Assembly (NCBI GenBank): GCA_008933995.1
Contig: WARS01000015.1
Coordinates: 13,462,957 to 13,526,956 of the forward strand
Length of the DNA stretch: 64,000 nucleotides
Direction: 5' to 3'
Origin: Datnioides undecimradiatus
Taxonomy: Eukaryota > Chordata > Actinopteri > Lobotiformes > Datnioididae
Positions 1-15,100 of the stretch are shown one piece after another. Every line of letters begins with the position of its first letter. The stretch's first letter is position 1. Position numbers and translations under genes: made by a program. A model generated the notes under the pieces. The model saw only the letters and a program-made list of their open reading frames with translations, made no database searches and was not told where the DNA came from.

Positions 1-300
1 GTGAGTCGTGTTCAGATGTCACCAGATGTCTCAACATTATTGCATTTAAAGTATTAAAATTACAAAATGCAACAGCTACTGAAGTACCTCCAGCAGATTT
101 AATTACCTAGTTTTCAATGTATTTTGTTACCTTATTAAAGCTCGATCTGCATAGGAATGTAATGCGATTTGGACTGAACTGACTTTTTGTCAGTTCATTC
201 GTCAAAATTGTGTTAAACATGCAAAACTCAAATGTTATCAGCACATTCTTGTTGAGCAGGGAAAATGAACAATAACTTATGTTTTTTCAAATCAGAGCAG

Positions 301-354
301 GAGAGGAAGCTCCGCGCCAATGACCGCGAGTACAACCTCTCCTTTAAATATGCA
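301..354 (+). CDS. atp8b: ATP8B visible exon 1
   Basis: Encodes [18 protein letters not shown], the N-terminal cytosolic motif ahead of TM1 that is conserved in ATP8B proteins. The donor is gtaagt. Acceptor AGs also end at 295 and 297, so the 5' edge could move by a few bases; 301 keeps the family-like ER start. Confidence 0.85.
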
Positions 355-3300
355 GTAAGTATAAATATGTTTTGTTGGTGGTCAGTTTTCCATTCAAACA
401 GTTCATCAGTGTGAGATGCTATTGTTCCCCACAAATGTGACTTCTAAAATAGAGAACGGGATGTGTAGCAGATCCTACGTACCTCGTAGACAAAACAGTT
501 TACTACCACAATTTGTCAGTATAAATATTTACAAGAGGGGATTGTTGATTGCTCGAGTGTCTGTCTGTTATCAGGAGACTGGACTTCATGTTGCCTCTGG
601 GTAAGCTCAAAAATAGATGGATGGAAAACTTGTTTAAGCACTTGCTAATGAGCATTTTGATGTTTTATGATGTTTTAAATCGGCAGCAATTCAGCATATA
701 TGCAGTAAGGGATGTCGCTTCTACAAGTGTCAAGCTTCTAAGAGAAATTACATTATTCAGTATTTCACTTTTCAATCCAGATGTTTCCTTCATAAGACAA
801 GACACACCAAAACAAATGTACATGTATGTATGTATAAGAATTTGAAAACACCATTGGAAAAGGATAATTTGTTTTTTCCCATAACTATTAAATATTCTGT
901 TTTTACCTTTTATTTACAATGTGATCAAAATCATCCTCCATATGACTCCCAGGAAATACATCCACTGGAAAATACCGAAGTGGGTGTAAACATTCATTTC
1001 CGTGGCTTGTGTTATTTCATATTTATAGTCAGAATGACATCTCTAGTCTGTGGGTGGTGTTGTTAGCAAAGAAATCCTGTGATACAGGGACATTCTGAGT
1101 GGCCAGAGCTTTCAACCTCCTGATAAGAACCACCTGGCACAGAGTAAATGTCTCCCACCAGATTACACTCTCCTGAAGTCAGACAAAGAACTCTTAATGA
1201 TTGTGCACGTAACTTTAGAGACCTACTGTAAGCTTTCAATACACATCAACAAAGCTGGAATCCAGGGATTTTATCCATGTGGTCAGTGCTGAATGATTTC
1301 ATGAAGGATATTTACTGAGGATCCCCAAACTGTTCTCTGGTTCTGATCAACCTCGACGTTTCAGTGTAGGCAGAGACAACCAGAGAGAGTTTTTGGCCTG
1401 ACAAGATTCCATACGAAATACTTTACCAACAGCTCAACTTTAACTCACACACGCTTACTCATAAGATGTCACACACAGTCTGAAAGTGACACAAATAAAC
1501 CTTTCTGTGATACCCTTAATCACAAAAGTGAACACTGAATACAATGAATAGTGCTTTTTGGCAAGTGTTACATTTCTAGAGCAAAAATATGTTTGAAGGA
1601 TATTTGTTTGTGCCTTTCAAAAGAAGAACTGCTTTCCAAAATGTCATAATGCACTAAAAAGGCACAAAAAATTAGAACCATTATGATCCTGACTAACCTC
1701 ATTTGGAGTGAAAATGAGACTAAAAGACGAAAAAGTGAAATAAAATCAATTTTGACAACAGATAATTCACTGTTATTGACAGCACTGGAGAGATTTATGT
1801 TTTCATGTATCATATATATTTAATTTGAATAATTTAGCAATTTCTTTCACACCTACAAGAAAAAAAAAACATAACCTGTTATGGGGACAGGTCAATTACA
1901 ATTAACAGGTTTAAACAATTTAAGCCCAAAATATATTGTGATGAAACATGTTATGAGGCTGAGGCAGTCTGTTTTATATAGCTGTTGAAGGCCTTTGTAT
2001 TGTGCTATTTGTTTGGGGGCTAGGTTCACGTTCTTCTATACCTTATCTACCATCTGTCTGTTAACTTTAGCATCCTGACATGACATTTTGGTCTTTGAAC
2101 ATCCAAAGGACCACAAGCAAAGACAAATATTTGTTCAAGCCATGAATATGATTACCTACCATACATCTGCCTTATCATCCCGGAAGCATGAATCCAGATT
2201 TCCATAAAACAACCCATGAACTTTTTTTTTGTATTCATATGTCCAGCGGGCTAGTTGTTGTGAGGGTTTGGTTTTTTGTGCTTGTCAGCTGTGCTGTGAA
2301 AAAATGTTTTTGACAAAGATTTTACAACGATAACCTTGTGGCGGATGACACTCGCCGCCCCTGTCGCTATCTTTGAATGCATACGTGCAAGGATTCATCT
2401 GCAGTATTCCTCAGGTCAGGATAGAACATCACCCAAAACCTTCAAGAAAAATAAACTATTGAACAATTATTAAAAAAGTGTCGGATGTGAATATCACACT
2501 TGGAAATGAACAAGCTTGATGGCAGCCGTGTTAGCTGCTAGCCCAGTTAGCTAACATTGGATTGCTGATAGCTTTGTCCTGCTATGCTATTTTAGCCCTC
2601 ACCTTTTGTCCATGAGCACCATGTTAATAATGGCCCTCGCACGCCAGTAGCTGCTCGATGCTCCGAAAAAAACGGAAGCTTCAAATTTTGTTGGAAAATG
2701 TGCAAAAACGAGATGCCTAATTTCAGACAGAAGAACAAAACAATTACGCTTTCGCACCTGGTTTCTGTTTATAGAAACTCATTGATAAACTCGAAATTCG
2801 ACTGTAACATTTATTGTAAGAGTTTAACTTTTTTATGGAAATGACAATAAGGACAAGTGGTCACAGAGTATTTTGTAAATGTCTTCTGACCAGTCTCGTG
2901 ATCGAAAATTTCTGTTTCCTCTTTTGACGGCTGGATGACAGAAGATTCTGACCGACAAAACATAATCAGCACATAACCAACTTCACACATGAAACTAGAA
3001 GCTACTTGGAGGTTTCTCCAACATTACATGTGAACCAATGAGTATTTTCAAAATTCTGACTGAAACTTAAATCTTAAAATCTGTTAAAGAAGCTCCTCAA
3101 GTGTATTTTGATCCAAAGACTCCCTTAATTTCTGCTGTCTTTCTATATCAGTCCTAGACCAATGCAACACTCCATCTTATTCTCTCTCTCTTTCCTCCTG
3201 TTTCCAGACTAACGCCATCAAGACCTCCAAGTACAACCTCTTCACCTTCCTACCTCTAAACTTGTTTGAGCAGTTCCAGAGGATTGCCAATGCCTACTTC

Positions 3301-6104
3301 CTGTTTCTGCTAGTGCTCCAGGTGAGGCAAACAAGGCATGAAGGCACATCTGCAGACAATGCTGGACTGTGGAGGAATATATGCGCGTTGTTTTAAATTG
3401 TTGGTCCCTCTGGAAAAGTATCATTAACGTTGAGTAAACCACTTACGGCTCAACTTTGCCTCCATTTTATCGTGAAAGGCTACAAATGTTTTCCCCATAA
3501 ATAAACAATAAAAGAGATATCTCCAGAAATCCACATTCAACTAAGGTCAAGGACTACTACTTGTAGTATGACCGTGAAAGAATTGATGTGATGAATGTTC
3601 CCACGCAAGCAAAGCTATTTTTATATATCAGTATATTTATATGACATCATATATGACATCATTCTTATTTAAAGTTGAATAGTAAACCAGCAGGTACCAG
3701 GAAATAAAACTTAAAAACCTTTAAAACCTTTTTTATTTCTGCAATCATTACGTTTCAGCAGAATGTGAATCATTAAAGCTCCTTATGTAACAATAAACTC
3801 ATTCCTCCTCAGTGATTAATCCTCTGTTAGCCTGGTTGAATATTAGTAGTATTAGCTAGCTCCGCTAATGTTTGCTGTATGTGCTGTAAGCTTATCTTTG
3901 GCAGCTGTGGATAAGTAATGTTACTTGCCTGCAGTGTTAGCCGACAGCTATTTTCATTGTTGAGTCACTATTTTTTGAGCTAACAGTGGAAATAATTCAT
4001 TGTTTTACACCAGCAGCTCCTTGAATGAGATAACTGCACCTGGACCCCCCACTGTTCTAGACATACCCTCAGTTATGTTGGTGCAGAGATTATAGTGTGG
4101 GGGAATGTAACATAGAATTCGTGGTTCCTTGCAAACCCATAAAATCACCAGATATATTAAAAGTTTTTAAAAGTTGTGCTTAACTCACACATTTTTGACT
4201 AAGCGCATTTTGTCAGAAGACTAAAAAACACACAGGACATCTTTGAATCAGAGTTTAATGAACTCATCTTAATGTATCTGAAACCACGATACTCTCAAAG
4301 TTGTTGCAAGAATCACTGACACAACTGCACATTGTTGCAAAGAGAGAGTCCGACATGACATATCCACAGCGAGCAACTGCTGTTTCACATAGTAAAGAGG
4401 TGTGTTAACCACACAGGATGTGGACGAATCAAGTGCAATGACATTAAGGAAGTGTAATAACCAGTACAGGAAATTGCCTCATCGTGTGCAAAGCAGTCAT
4501 GTTGCACCACAGAGTTCGTCTGCAGTGGCTGCTCTGCTGGCAGGGAAGGAGGAACCGGAACACAGCCACTGTTTTAAATGAATAATACACAGCCTATTTA
4601 CGTTAATGTCCTTGTTTGGAAGTATGCATCAGAATCTATCAGGGTTTGAGTTTTTATCACAATGGCTGTTACAATCCAATTCAATAAAAATGTTTTTGTG
4701 CATCATATTGAGTGTGCTGTTCCCCAACTCATTGTGTGTGTGTGTGTATTCCTCAGGTTATTCCTCAGATCTCTTCTCTGTCCTGGTTCACAACTGTTGT
4801 GCCTCTGGTTCTCGTGCTGTCAGTCACCGCTGCCAAGGATGCCACTGATGATATCGTAAGCACATTCAAAACTTCAGTGCAAAACCCACATAATCATTTT
4901 AGTGTCTTGCCATGATAGACAACCTAAAAACACTCCATCCGGGCCTAATAACCCCCTAATTTGTTTATTTTATTAATGGAAAATGTTTGAATCAAGCTTG
5001 AAATACACATAGTTATATAAAAAACTCATGCTATTTGTGTACTTTGTTTTATTTCACCCCACACAACACAGCAAAACACAGCACAACACAGCACAACACA
5101 CAACACATATCAGAGTGGACACCGTTCCACGTACAAACAAAATTATCAACAGCTGTCGCTGTCTATAAACCGCAGTGACCTTTCTTACCTAAACCAACTA
5201 GTTTCACGGTTCAGCCACATCTTAAATGTAAACAGGGAAGAATTGAAAAGCACATTTTTGGACTGTTTATGTAGATGATCTGATAAATGATGAATTTGGC
5301 ATATATAGGTTGTATGAGTAAGCTGTTTCTACACAGAACGACTCCTCTGTAAGTAAAGAAGAGATATTTTTACAGGGATCAGGGAGGAATGTCTTTCAAA
5401 TCTCAGGTGAACTAACTTTGTGATGTCTCGTAATAGACAACAGCCTCAGTGCATATTAAAAAGTTATTTCATGTTATCGCATGGTGCTAATAGTCTTTCT
5501 TTGCTATCTGACTGTGGGAAAAAAAAGAGTTTCACAAACATCAACAGCAGTGCACAAACATACTCCACTTGATCTTGTTTTCAGTGACGCACGCTTGTTT
5601 GCCAGCATGAGCGTTTATCAGTCTGCTCAAATTGAGGTTGCTGTGACAATTCTGTCTCTGTTTGATTAACGTTGGAGTCAAGCCACAGTTAAACCTTGTT
5701 TAATCTCAGGCAGCAATTTGGTATTTCATTATTTCAAAAAGGGTCTTGTCGAATAGAAACCTCAAGTTTACTGTTAGTCGATTGCCCAATAGACTGTTTC
5801 ATCAGCCATATTTGTGAAACCGCTGTGATGTAGTTCTCCTTAATGGTAAATAATGATGTCATGTAGCAGTTGAGGCTGATGAAGAAGTAACGTAGAATTC
5901 CCCTCTGCCCAGGTCCACACCTATACCACAGCTGACCTATACAGCAAGTTCACCAGAAGTGAGGTGTTTTTGTGTTTTTCTTGTTAATTGTCTGACTGTT
6001 ATCTTTTTCTTTCATCGCTTTACTGGAGCCAACACAGAACAAAATGTACCTCTAAAACAAAAAAAGGAAAATTACTTTTGGTTCTCGCTGTCAAGGTCAA
6101 CCAA

Positions 6105-6138
<34 letters not shown>

Positions 6139-9100
6139 CCACCCTATAACCTAATGCCAAAACACCAAGAGGAAATGGGTGTTGTCATGGGTTAAACATT
6201 AGCTCCAGGGGAGAACAACAGTCTTTTTGTTTAGCAGTGCTGGCGATCATGAACGGCCCTCTGCGCCGGTACCCATCTGTTCCTGTGTGGAGCTCACTGG
6301 CTTCAGACTTGATTTGATCTTAGCAGGTACACAACAACTCAAGTCTGACCATGTATGGCAAAAGGTAGACGACTTTGCAAAACAAACGCTGAAACAACTG
6401 TTGGCTCTGTTGGGAAATCTAAGGTGAGGGGGGAACTTAGTAAAACTATGGATTTGAATTTTTTTTTATATTAATGATGAGATCACTCAGTTTAATGCCC
6501 ACTCATATCATCCCTGCCTTCAAATTATGAAGAATATTATTTGGGATTTGGACTTATTTTCCATTTGGTTTACAGCTTCAGAACCATGAAAATGCGTTCG
6601 ATACCCCTACAAGGGGTTCACGGGAAAACTTTGACAAGAAGATGCACACTGTTGTTTTGTTTGTTGTTTGCCAGAAATTACCACCGACAACCGCTGGCAT
6701 GGGTCGGCGTGTTGGTGTCTTCACAGTGAACAAATAATCTGGACTCAGACACTTTGGCTTCTGAACAGACAGAAGCACTGGGAAGATCTTCACTGACCCT
6801 TTGTAAAATCCAACTTGTAATAATCAGAACCATTAAGAATGTAGCATAAGGATAAACCTAACCTGTACATTAGGGGGTGGAAACCAACAAAGGTTTCCTC
6901 CGAATAAAGTCACGAAACTCGATTACAAAAATGAAAGCACTTTTTAGCCTGTGTATCAGAAACTTTATCAGAAACAAAAACAACCCACGGAGGCAGATAT
7001 GATGTGGTAGAAACTCATCAGTGGTTATACAGGAAGTACAGGTTTTTAACACGGTCAAAGGTTTAATTCAGTTGAATATCTCTAAAGGCATGTTCCTGTT
7101 TAGGTTGTTTTATTCCTTTCCACTGCAACATTTGTTTTGCAATAGTGTTTAAAACTATTACGCAAGCAACATATCTCTCATATCCCACACATGGGTAACT
7201 CATGATCTTTATAAAAACAAAAAAACCCAACAATCTCTCAGTGGGTGACATAAGTCTCATGGGACCTATTCAGTAATTCAATCAGGTCGGTCAAATTGAG
7301 TTTCTTGTGAACTGCACTTCAGTGCTGTTTCATTGTTTGTGTGCTTGTGTTGTCTCTTTCCTGCAGAATCGCCACAGGAGTGATAATCAAGTCAACAACA
7401 GAAAAGTTCAAGTCCTCATTGATAGGAAGTAAGTGTATATGCGTACATTCAAATTTTGTCATTTGCTATGAGTCATGGGTAATATAATATACATATATAT
7501 ATACTCATTTATCCAAAATATCAGGGGGCTATATCCTGGTTTTGTCTATTTGTAGAGGCAGGTCAGTCATTTAACTTTTCTGTTCATGAAGGGGAAGGTG
7601 TTCCTTAGGGAAACTTCTTAGGTGCCCTTTACCTTTATTAGAAAGACATCCCAAAAGAAAAACCCTTAAAGTCCTAATATTTATTCGTTTCAGCTCCAAG
7701 GGTGGAATAACACCACGAAAAATCCCTCACATATTTGAAATAGCAGACGTCAGGTCAACAGGATATAAAGCAAGCACGCACCACCATCCTGCAGCTGTTT
7801 CCTGTAAAATAACAACAAATCAAACCAATTAATAAGATATTCAATTTTAAAAAATCTGAATCATGTGTAATGTAAGTCTATTTCTAAATTCCAACTCCAA
7901 CAGAAATGCAGAGTTCATGACCTCAGTGTCCTTAATAACAACTACAGCCCTATCTGAGGATAGGATATAGGCAGAAATTTGATATAATATCCATAGTTAA
8001 CTTCTAATTAACCATGAAAATAAAAATAATTGTGTTTTCATTGCCTTAAAATTAGGACTTTTATATCTACAGAGTTAGCGGAGTCCCTCCTCGTCGCACT
8101 GCCGTGTTTCTACAGTAGTGCAGAAGGGACAAACCAAACACAATCTCAAGAGAGCTTTTCATGTCCTGTGCTGGTTGTGCTACCACTGCACCACCTCCTC
8201 CAAAGTGGGTTGTGAGTGGAGGGTTGCTTAGCTGGTCACAATCTGCATCCTCACCAGTCAATGTAACGGGTTTATAAACTACTGAGTAATGTCAAATTGA
8301 TCGAACTTAATGTTCATTTGTCAATTTCTATGGGACCAAGGAGACAATGCCCACTGTCATTATTATTTTACATTAAAATCATGTTGTTAGCGTAAGCAAA
8401 CTAGAAAAAAGTAAATGCTGTCTTCTGCTCAAATTTGAACTACCAACATGACCGGAAACTTGAAATGGAAAGCCCTGAAAAGCATCAACTATCTGTATTC
8501 CTGCCAAGTCCTAAAAACTCTCACTGTTATTGGCAGACAGATAATTCAGGAAACTGGCAGGAACAAGCAGTGAGGGACCGTGACTAATATTAGGATGACC
8601 TTGGTGTTCACTGCTTATTTTTGGTCCCTCAGACAGTTTACAGACAATCCTCAAAGAAAAGGGAAATAATGCATTTTCTCCGGACTCTCCAGTATATTCA
8701 CATAAGTCTGCGCGCACAAACACACACACACTCTCTCACACACACAGACACATGCGTACAAATCCAAACATCCACTTAGCAGCCTGTTTCCTGTTCTCAG
8801 ACTACGGAGTGAGAAATGGATGGATGTCCAGGTGGGAGACATCATCAAGCTGGAAAACAACCAGTTTGTCACTGTGAGTTAAACCGGTGAAACTCTAAAG
8901 TGAATTACTTCTTTCCACGCATTATCTTTGCCCGTGTTCTGCTTTTGAAAGAGAAGTGATGCAGATTTCAGTGATATAACCTTCTGTGATTTCAGGCTGA
9001 CCTGCTGTTGCTCTCCAGCAGTGAACCTCTCAACCTGGTGTACATCGAGACAGCGGAGCTGGATGGGTTAGTCTGTTTCTTATGTGAAATCATAATGTGC

Positions 9101-12100
9101 ACTCAGTTAACATGCAGTACAGTACTCAGGATGTTTCTCATTTCTGCGCTGACTCATCTCCTTTATACTTTTCCTGCTCGGTATCATATGTTTCTGCTTC
9201 TCTCCTCCTCGTCTTTCCTACCGCTTTCCCTCTTTCTCCCCCTCCTTTCTGCTCTAAATTGTCCTCTGCTCCTCCTTACACAGTGAGACTAACCTGAAGG
9301 TGAGACAGGCCCTGACCGTGACAGGAGACCTGGGAGACGATGTTGAAAAACTTGCAGACTTCAATGGTAAGACCAATGCTGCTACTGCGTGCACAGTAAA
9401 GCAGCAGATAAATTGTGGCTGAAAATCTAAATAAATGTTCACATGATTATACGAATTTCATTCACTTCTTTTATTAAGTGTTAATTAAATTCTGCTTACC
9501 ATAAGAGACAAGAGACTCATTTATAGAAAAGGGGAGGCAAAGACCCACCCTGGCTGCTCAGTGTTGTTGCTCTGTCAGTTTTTCTTAAAGCTAAAACATA
9601 ACTCAGTTGTTAATTCTAAGATAAATAGTTGTCTTCTTCTGCATTGGTGAGTAAAATACACAGTGAGTAAATAATAAAAAAGGTTTCCATTTTCACTCGT
9701 CACTTTTCTGTTAAAGTTAGCATGTATTTGTACATTGCTTTGATTTTTGACAATGAATTAATGAAGTCAAATTGTAAAACATCTCTTAATCTGAACATTC
9801 TTATTAAAAACTGAAAAACTGAAGCAGTTAAAAGTCGAACATTTATCGTATGCATGCTTTAATAGATCTTTAGTCATTCTGAGCACATCCTCAAACATGC
9901 TGAGTCACCTCTCCCTCTCTCCCTCAAGGCGAGGTACGCTGTGAAGCCCCCAACAATCGGCTGGACCGCTTCACGGGAACGCTAAGCTACGCCGGTCAGA
10001 AATACCCGCTGGACAACGAGAAGATCCTGCTGCGAGGCTGCACGCTGAGGAACACAGAGTGGTGCTTTGGACTGGTGCTGTTTGGAGGTGTGACGAACGA
10101 AAAACAACACTTCAACACCAAAGTCTGATTCGACTTAGTAAACACTGACACAGTTCTAACGTGTGAGATCATTTTAGGTCTTAGTTGTTTCTGTTGTTCT
10201 TCTGCAGGTCCAGAGACGAAGCTAATGCAGAACTGTGGGAAGAGCACATTTAAAAGGACCAGTATAGACCATCTGATGAATGTCCTTGTCCTCTGTGTGA
10301 GTCTGCAAAGCATTTGCCTTGTTTTTCTGATCTCAGGAAGGCCAGTTCATTATTTTGCAATTAGATATGTTGATAACTCTGCTGCCCATTTGTATTTTAT
10401 CAGTTAAGTGGGTCGCCATTCAGGCAGCAGCATGCGAGTAAACAGACCTCTGCTATAGATAACAAGCAGAGGAAAGTGGCCACATACAGATGTTGTTTAA
10501 AGCCACAGTGTGAGATATGTATGTGAAGTGTTTTTTGTGTGTTAACTGATCATATCTAAAAATATAGATCTAATAAATCTGGATTCAACAGAAAACACTC
10601 ATAACCTAGATTAATTAATAATTTAATGTATCTCATGTGATTAGTTTCAGCTCAGGGTAATAACAAGCCAGTGGCTTTTGATAGTGCGGAGAACCTTTTG
10701 CTTATATTTAGATCACGAACTGCTCCTGTAACTATTGTTTTCCTGTTTCTGTATTTGCTCACCTTTTCTGACCTCCACTTCTCCCTGCAGATTTTTGGCT
10801 TCCTGGCCTTCATGTGCACCATCCTGGCAATAGGAAACTACTTCTGGGAGCTGAAGGAGGGCTCACAGTTCACAGTCTTCCTGCCCAGACAAGATGGCAG
10901 TGAAGCTGGTTTCTCTGCCTTCCTCACATTTTGGTCCTACGTCATCATCCTCAACACCGTGGTGCCCATCTCTCTCTATGTCAGGTAACAACACGTGTGA
11001 ATCTGCTATTTATTTCAACTGGGTGTCATATCACAAGTCTGCAATTACATTCATGTCTTCTCAATTCCTGTGTCTACAATCCTCGGCAGCGTGGAGATCA
11101 TTCGGCTGGGAAACAGCTTCTACATCGACTGGGACAGGAGGATGTACTACGCACGCAACGACACCCCCGCTGTGGCTCGCACCACCACGCTGAATGAGGA
11201 GCTCGGCCAAATTAAGTACATCTTCAGCGATAAAACAGGCACGCTCACTCAGAACATCATGACCTTCAACAAGTGTTCCATCAATGGCAAATTGTACGGT
11301 AAGACATTTACCTGCAGCTGTGGAGCTGTTTTCTATAATCAGGTTTCTGTTTCCATTAACCTCACTGTGTCTAAATACATGCAACTGTAATGAGTACAGG
11401 TTTCTATTATCACTCAGGCAATGGAAAATTTAGTTTTAAACTAAAAATAGCAAAGAAGGAGCTATGTTTGCGTATGCTGAGGACTAATAAGCTCTTAATG
11501 AAGAGTGCCGCTGGGAATATTGTCAATCCTTCTTTGTGATTGTGATCTGAAACTAAGCTGGGTTTTAAATGATCGCTGATACTTGATGATGTCAGAATTT
11601 AAGGCATGTAATGGAAAGAGAGTGAAAACGCTGCAGACTGTGCCTCATTACAAAACAAATATTATACTGAGCTCTTCCAATTATAAAGAAACACTGTAAT
11701 ATACAAGTATTATAGAAAGCAGGTACGCATTACATAATAAGGCTCTCTAAGGACAGATGAAACACTTTTTTTATAGTACACAAAGCCTGGAGTCTTCAAG
11801 CAGAAAAAGAGATTTGAGGAAATCTTATAATAATCCAATAATCACTTCTTCGTCTTCTTTTCAGGGGATGTGTATGACTACACAGGTCAAAGAGTAGAAA
11901 TTACCGAGGTGAGTTTCATGTGATGTAAATTCAAAAACTGGTCACACTCAGCTTAAATGGCAACTGAGGTTATTTTTCAGTCTTTTATTGTCTGCATCAT
12001 CTGTACTGCTTACAAGTCTTACTTTATCAGAACCAACGTTAGACTCACTAGCTGAAAAGTAATAGTTGCTTGTCAAGAAAGGCATGATGTTCATCAAATA

Positions 12101-15100
12101 GGATCATCTTTCTTTTCCTCCTGCTGTCAACAGCACACAGACACAGTGGACTTCTCCTTCAACCATCTGGCCGACACCCGCTTTGTGTTCCACGACCACG
12201 CCCTGGTGGAGGCGGTGAAGCTGGAGAACGCAGAGGTCCACGCCTTCTTCAGACTGCTAGCCCTCTGCCACACTGTCATGGCCGAGGAAAAGAAGGAAGG
12301 TGAGGAGGGATGATGTGTTGCTGTGTGTGAATATTGAAACAATTCAGCTTCTGTCTTGAATGAAAAGACACTCAGATCATGTTATCACCTAACAGAGGCA
12401 TGCAAATCTTATTACAGCAGATGCACAAGTTTGGGAATTGAGCAGTTATAATGCATCAGCTGCTGTTTTGCAAAAAAACTGGCTAGAAATGAGAAATTTT
12501 ACCTAAACCTGAAGGCCATAATTAATTAAGGCCGTAATTGTGCATTTCTTCTTCCTCCACCGACAAATTAAGTTACATTTTTCACACGTTTAGGTGAGAT
12601 TTTCTACCAGGCCCAGTCTCCAGATGAGGGAGCGTTGGTGACGGCGGCCAGAAACTTTGGATTTGTCTTCCGCTCACGTACACCAGACAGCGTTTCCATC
12701 GTGGAAATGGGACAACAGCGCAGCTATGAACTCCTGGCAATCCTGGACTTCAACAACGTCCGCAAAAGGATGTCTGTCATAGGTATATTATCCACTGAAA
12801 ACTGATTGTAAAGGTTTCTCTTTAGTGTGAGTACTCTTATAGACTGCAAAGACAAACCGAGGTCACATTTTTCCTTCTTTAGTCGTGTTTGGATTTCGAG
12901 CCATAATTGTGGTCATTGCTTTTTTTTTTTCTTTAATAAAATCTCACATATTTCTTCTCATGTATGTGTGCATGTGTGTGTGCAGTCCGCAGTCCAGAGG
13001 GGAAGCTCTCTCTCTACTGTAAAGGTGCAGATACAATCGTCTATGAGAGGCTGCATCAGTCCTGCAGCAAGCTGATGGACGTCACTACGGAGCATCTTAA
13101 TGTCAGTAATATTCCTCTGTGAAAATCCTTCTTCTGCCTGTTTGCAGGACATTTCCCTGCCCGTTGGGCGTTCACCGTGTGACAAGTGTGTTTGTGTGTG
13201 TTTATACATAGATATACTGTTCATCGTACTGCGCGCATAGTCCATCTAGACATGAACATAAACTTGGAAGAGTTTTGGAATCCACTGAGAATTCATCCAA
13301 AAACCTCTTATAAAAAGCTCTGATAAGCTGCCCCAATCCTCAAGTTTGGTCCACGACCCAAATCACAAAAAGACAGAGCACTGATCGATAATTTCATGCA
13401 GAAATACAGACGTTTAGAGAGTTTTCAGCAGAACTTTAAAGGAAGTCACTCAAATTTCAACAAGGAGACAAATCTCTGCTAGCAGAGTGTTTTTCAGCGT
13501 CCCAACATCCTTGCCCTGGAAGTCTGTGACACTTTTTGTTGATTCCTGTTTTTAAAGACTGCAGTCTTTACAAACACATTGCAAATATATACAGTAGTTT
13601 ATAAAATATCACCCAGTGCAACCCTGAGGCTCACAGATGTGTCATTGTGGACAACAGAGCTGGTACAGAGGAATACGCTATTTGTGGCTTTAGATACACA
13701 AGGAAAGGCTGTCTATCATATTTGTGTTACTTCACTCCTCTCGTCTGAAAACTTTTTTTAATTTCCTCCCTCTTTCTTTTTACTTCCTCTTCTTCTGTCC
13801 TTTATTTCTGGTCTTTCTTGTCCGTTCATGTTGCACAAAAGACAAATGACTGATTATCTCTTGGCTGTCAGTTCGTCCTCTCCCCTCTCAGAGTTTATTG
13901 CCTAGATAGTAAAATTTACACAACTGGGCACACGAGTTTACTTTCTGTTTATATCTTCAAATACCATCAGTAATAGTGTGTGCGTTGCTTCATCCAGGAT
14001 GTGTTTAGTGTATTTTTACATGTGAACCTGCATGTGCAGTGTCCAGCCATATAAGTATGTGCATGCCGGTCTCCAGGAGTTTGCAGGGGAGGGCCTGCGG
14101 ACGCTGGCGCTGGCCTATAAAGACCTGGATGAGGCGTATTTTAGCCAGTGGCAACAGCGCCACCACGAGGCCAGCACTGAACTGGACGACCGAGAGGGCA
14201 AACTGGATGAGCTGTATGAGGAGATTGAGAAGGATCTGCTGGTAGGAGAACATGCTGCAGTAAAGCTCAGGCTGTACATTTTTGCCAAATGCACGGCAGG
14301 CTCATAATGTGTCTGCTTATGTGTGTCCAGCTGCTTGGAGCAACAGCCATAGAAGACAAGTTGCAGGACGGAGTACCTCAGACTATTGAGCAACTGTCCA
14401 AAGCTGACATCAAGATCTGGGTTTTAACCGGAGACAAACAAGGTACGTAACTTAAAACTTCAAACATGATGAGAAAATGTAGTTAGCACTTTTTAGGATG
14501 GGGAGTCATTCATCTCTCCCAACACGGAAATAAATGTGAGAACGTTTTGAATTGCAGTGACTCAGTTTTACGTTCAGGAATCAACAAAAGAACAGCCTGT
14601 TGTTATCGTATTTTTAACTAATGATCATGCCTCTTTATTACAACTTGGGTCTTTGAGTATTTAGTAGTTCTCCTGTAATTTAATGATCAAGAAATGAGTG
14701 TCTAGGTCAACCTGATTATCTAAAACACTTTCATTCCAGGTGAAACAGCAAGTCAGTGCCACCAAAATGTTTGTAATGGCTGAATACATACGAACAATTT
14801 GTTGATTGCAGTAGTACGCAGTTGATCCATAAAGTTGTCTTTCGGACAATTTGTGTAATAGGTTCAACATTTACCTTTGTTTCTCTACTAAATAAATGTT
14901 TTTCAGACTGACTGCTCATGTTTTGTGCTGCATCTAACTTTATAATAATGTCCAGTTGACCAGATAGGTTTAGATTTATCTTGTCACAGGAAACACTGGT
15001 AACCATAGATAACCATAGGTTTAAATTTCACATTAGATTAAGATTCATTTATTAGTCCCACACCACTGGGTTAACTTTTTTTGTTCTTCCAATCTGTGTT

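Larger units (their letters stand above)
4856..7366 (+). other. ATP8B intron (2.5 kb) with two tandem tracts
   Basis: No exon recognised. It contains the short minisatellite at 5061-5107 and a (TG)15 tract at 6108-6137; the rest is unremarkable AT-rich sequence. Confidence 0.7.

Noticed and set aside
9996-10313. 105-codon minus-strand ORF
   Set aside because: It is antisense to conserved ATP8B exons and runs across an intron; a shadow of the real gene.
13102-14076. Extra ATP8B exon between visible exons 15 and 16
   Set aside because: The phases of exons 15 and 16 join directly and the protein aligns without a gap to ATP8B2/4.
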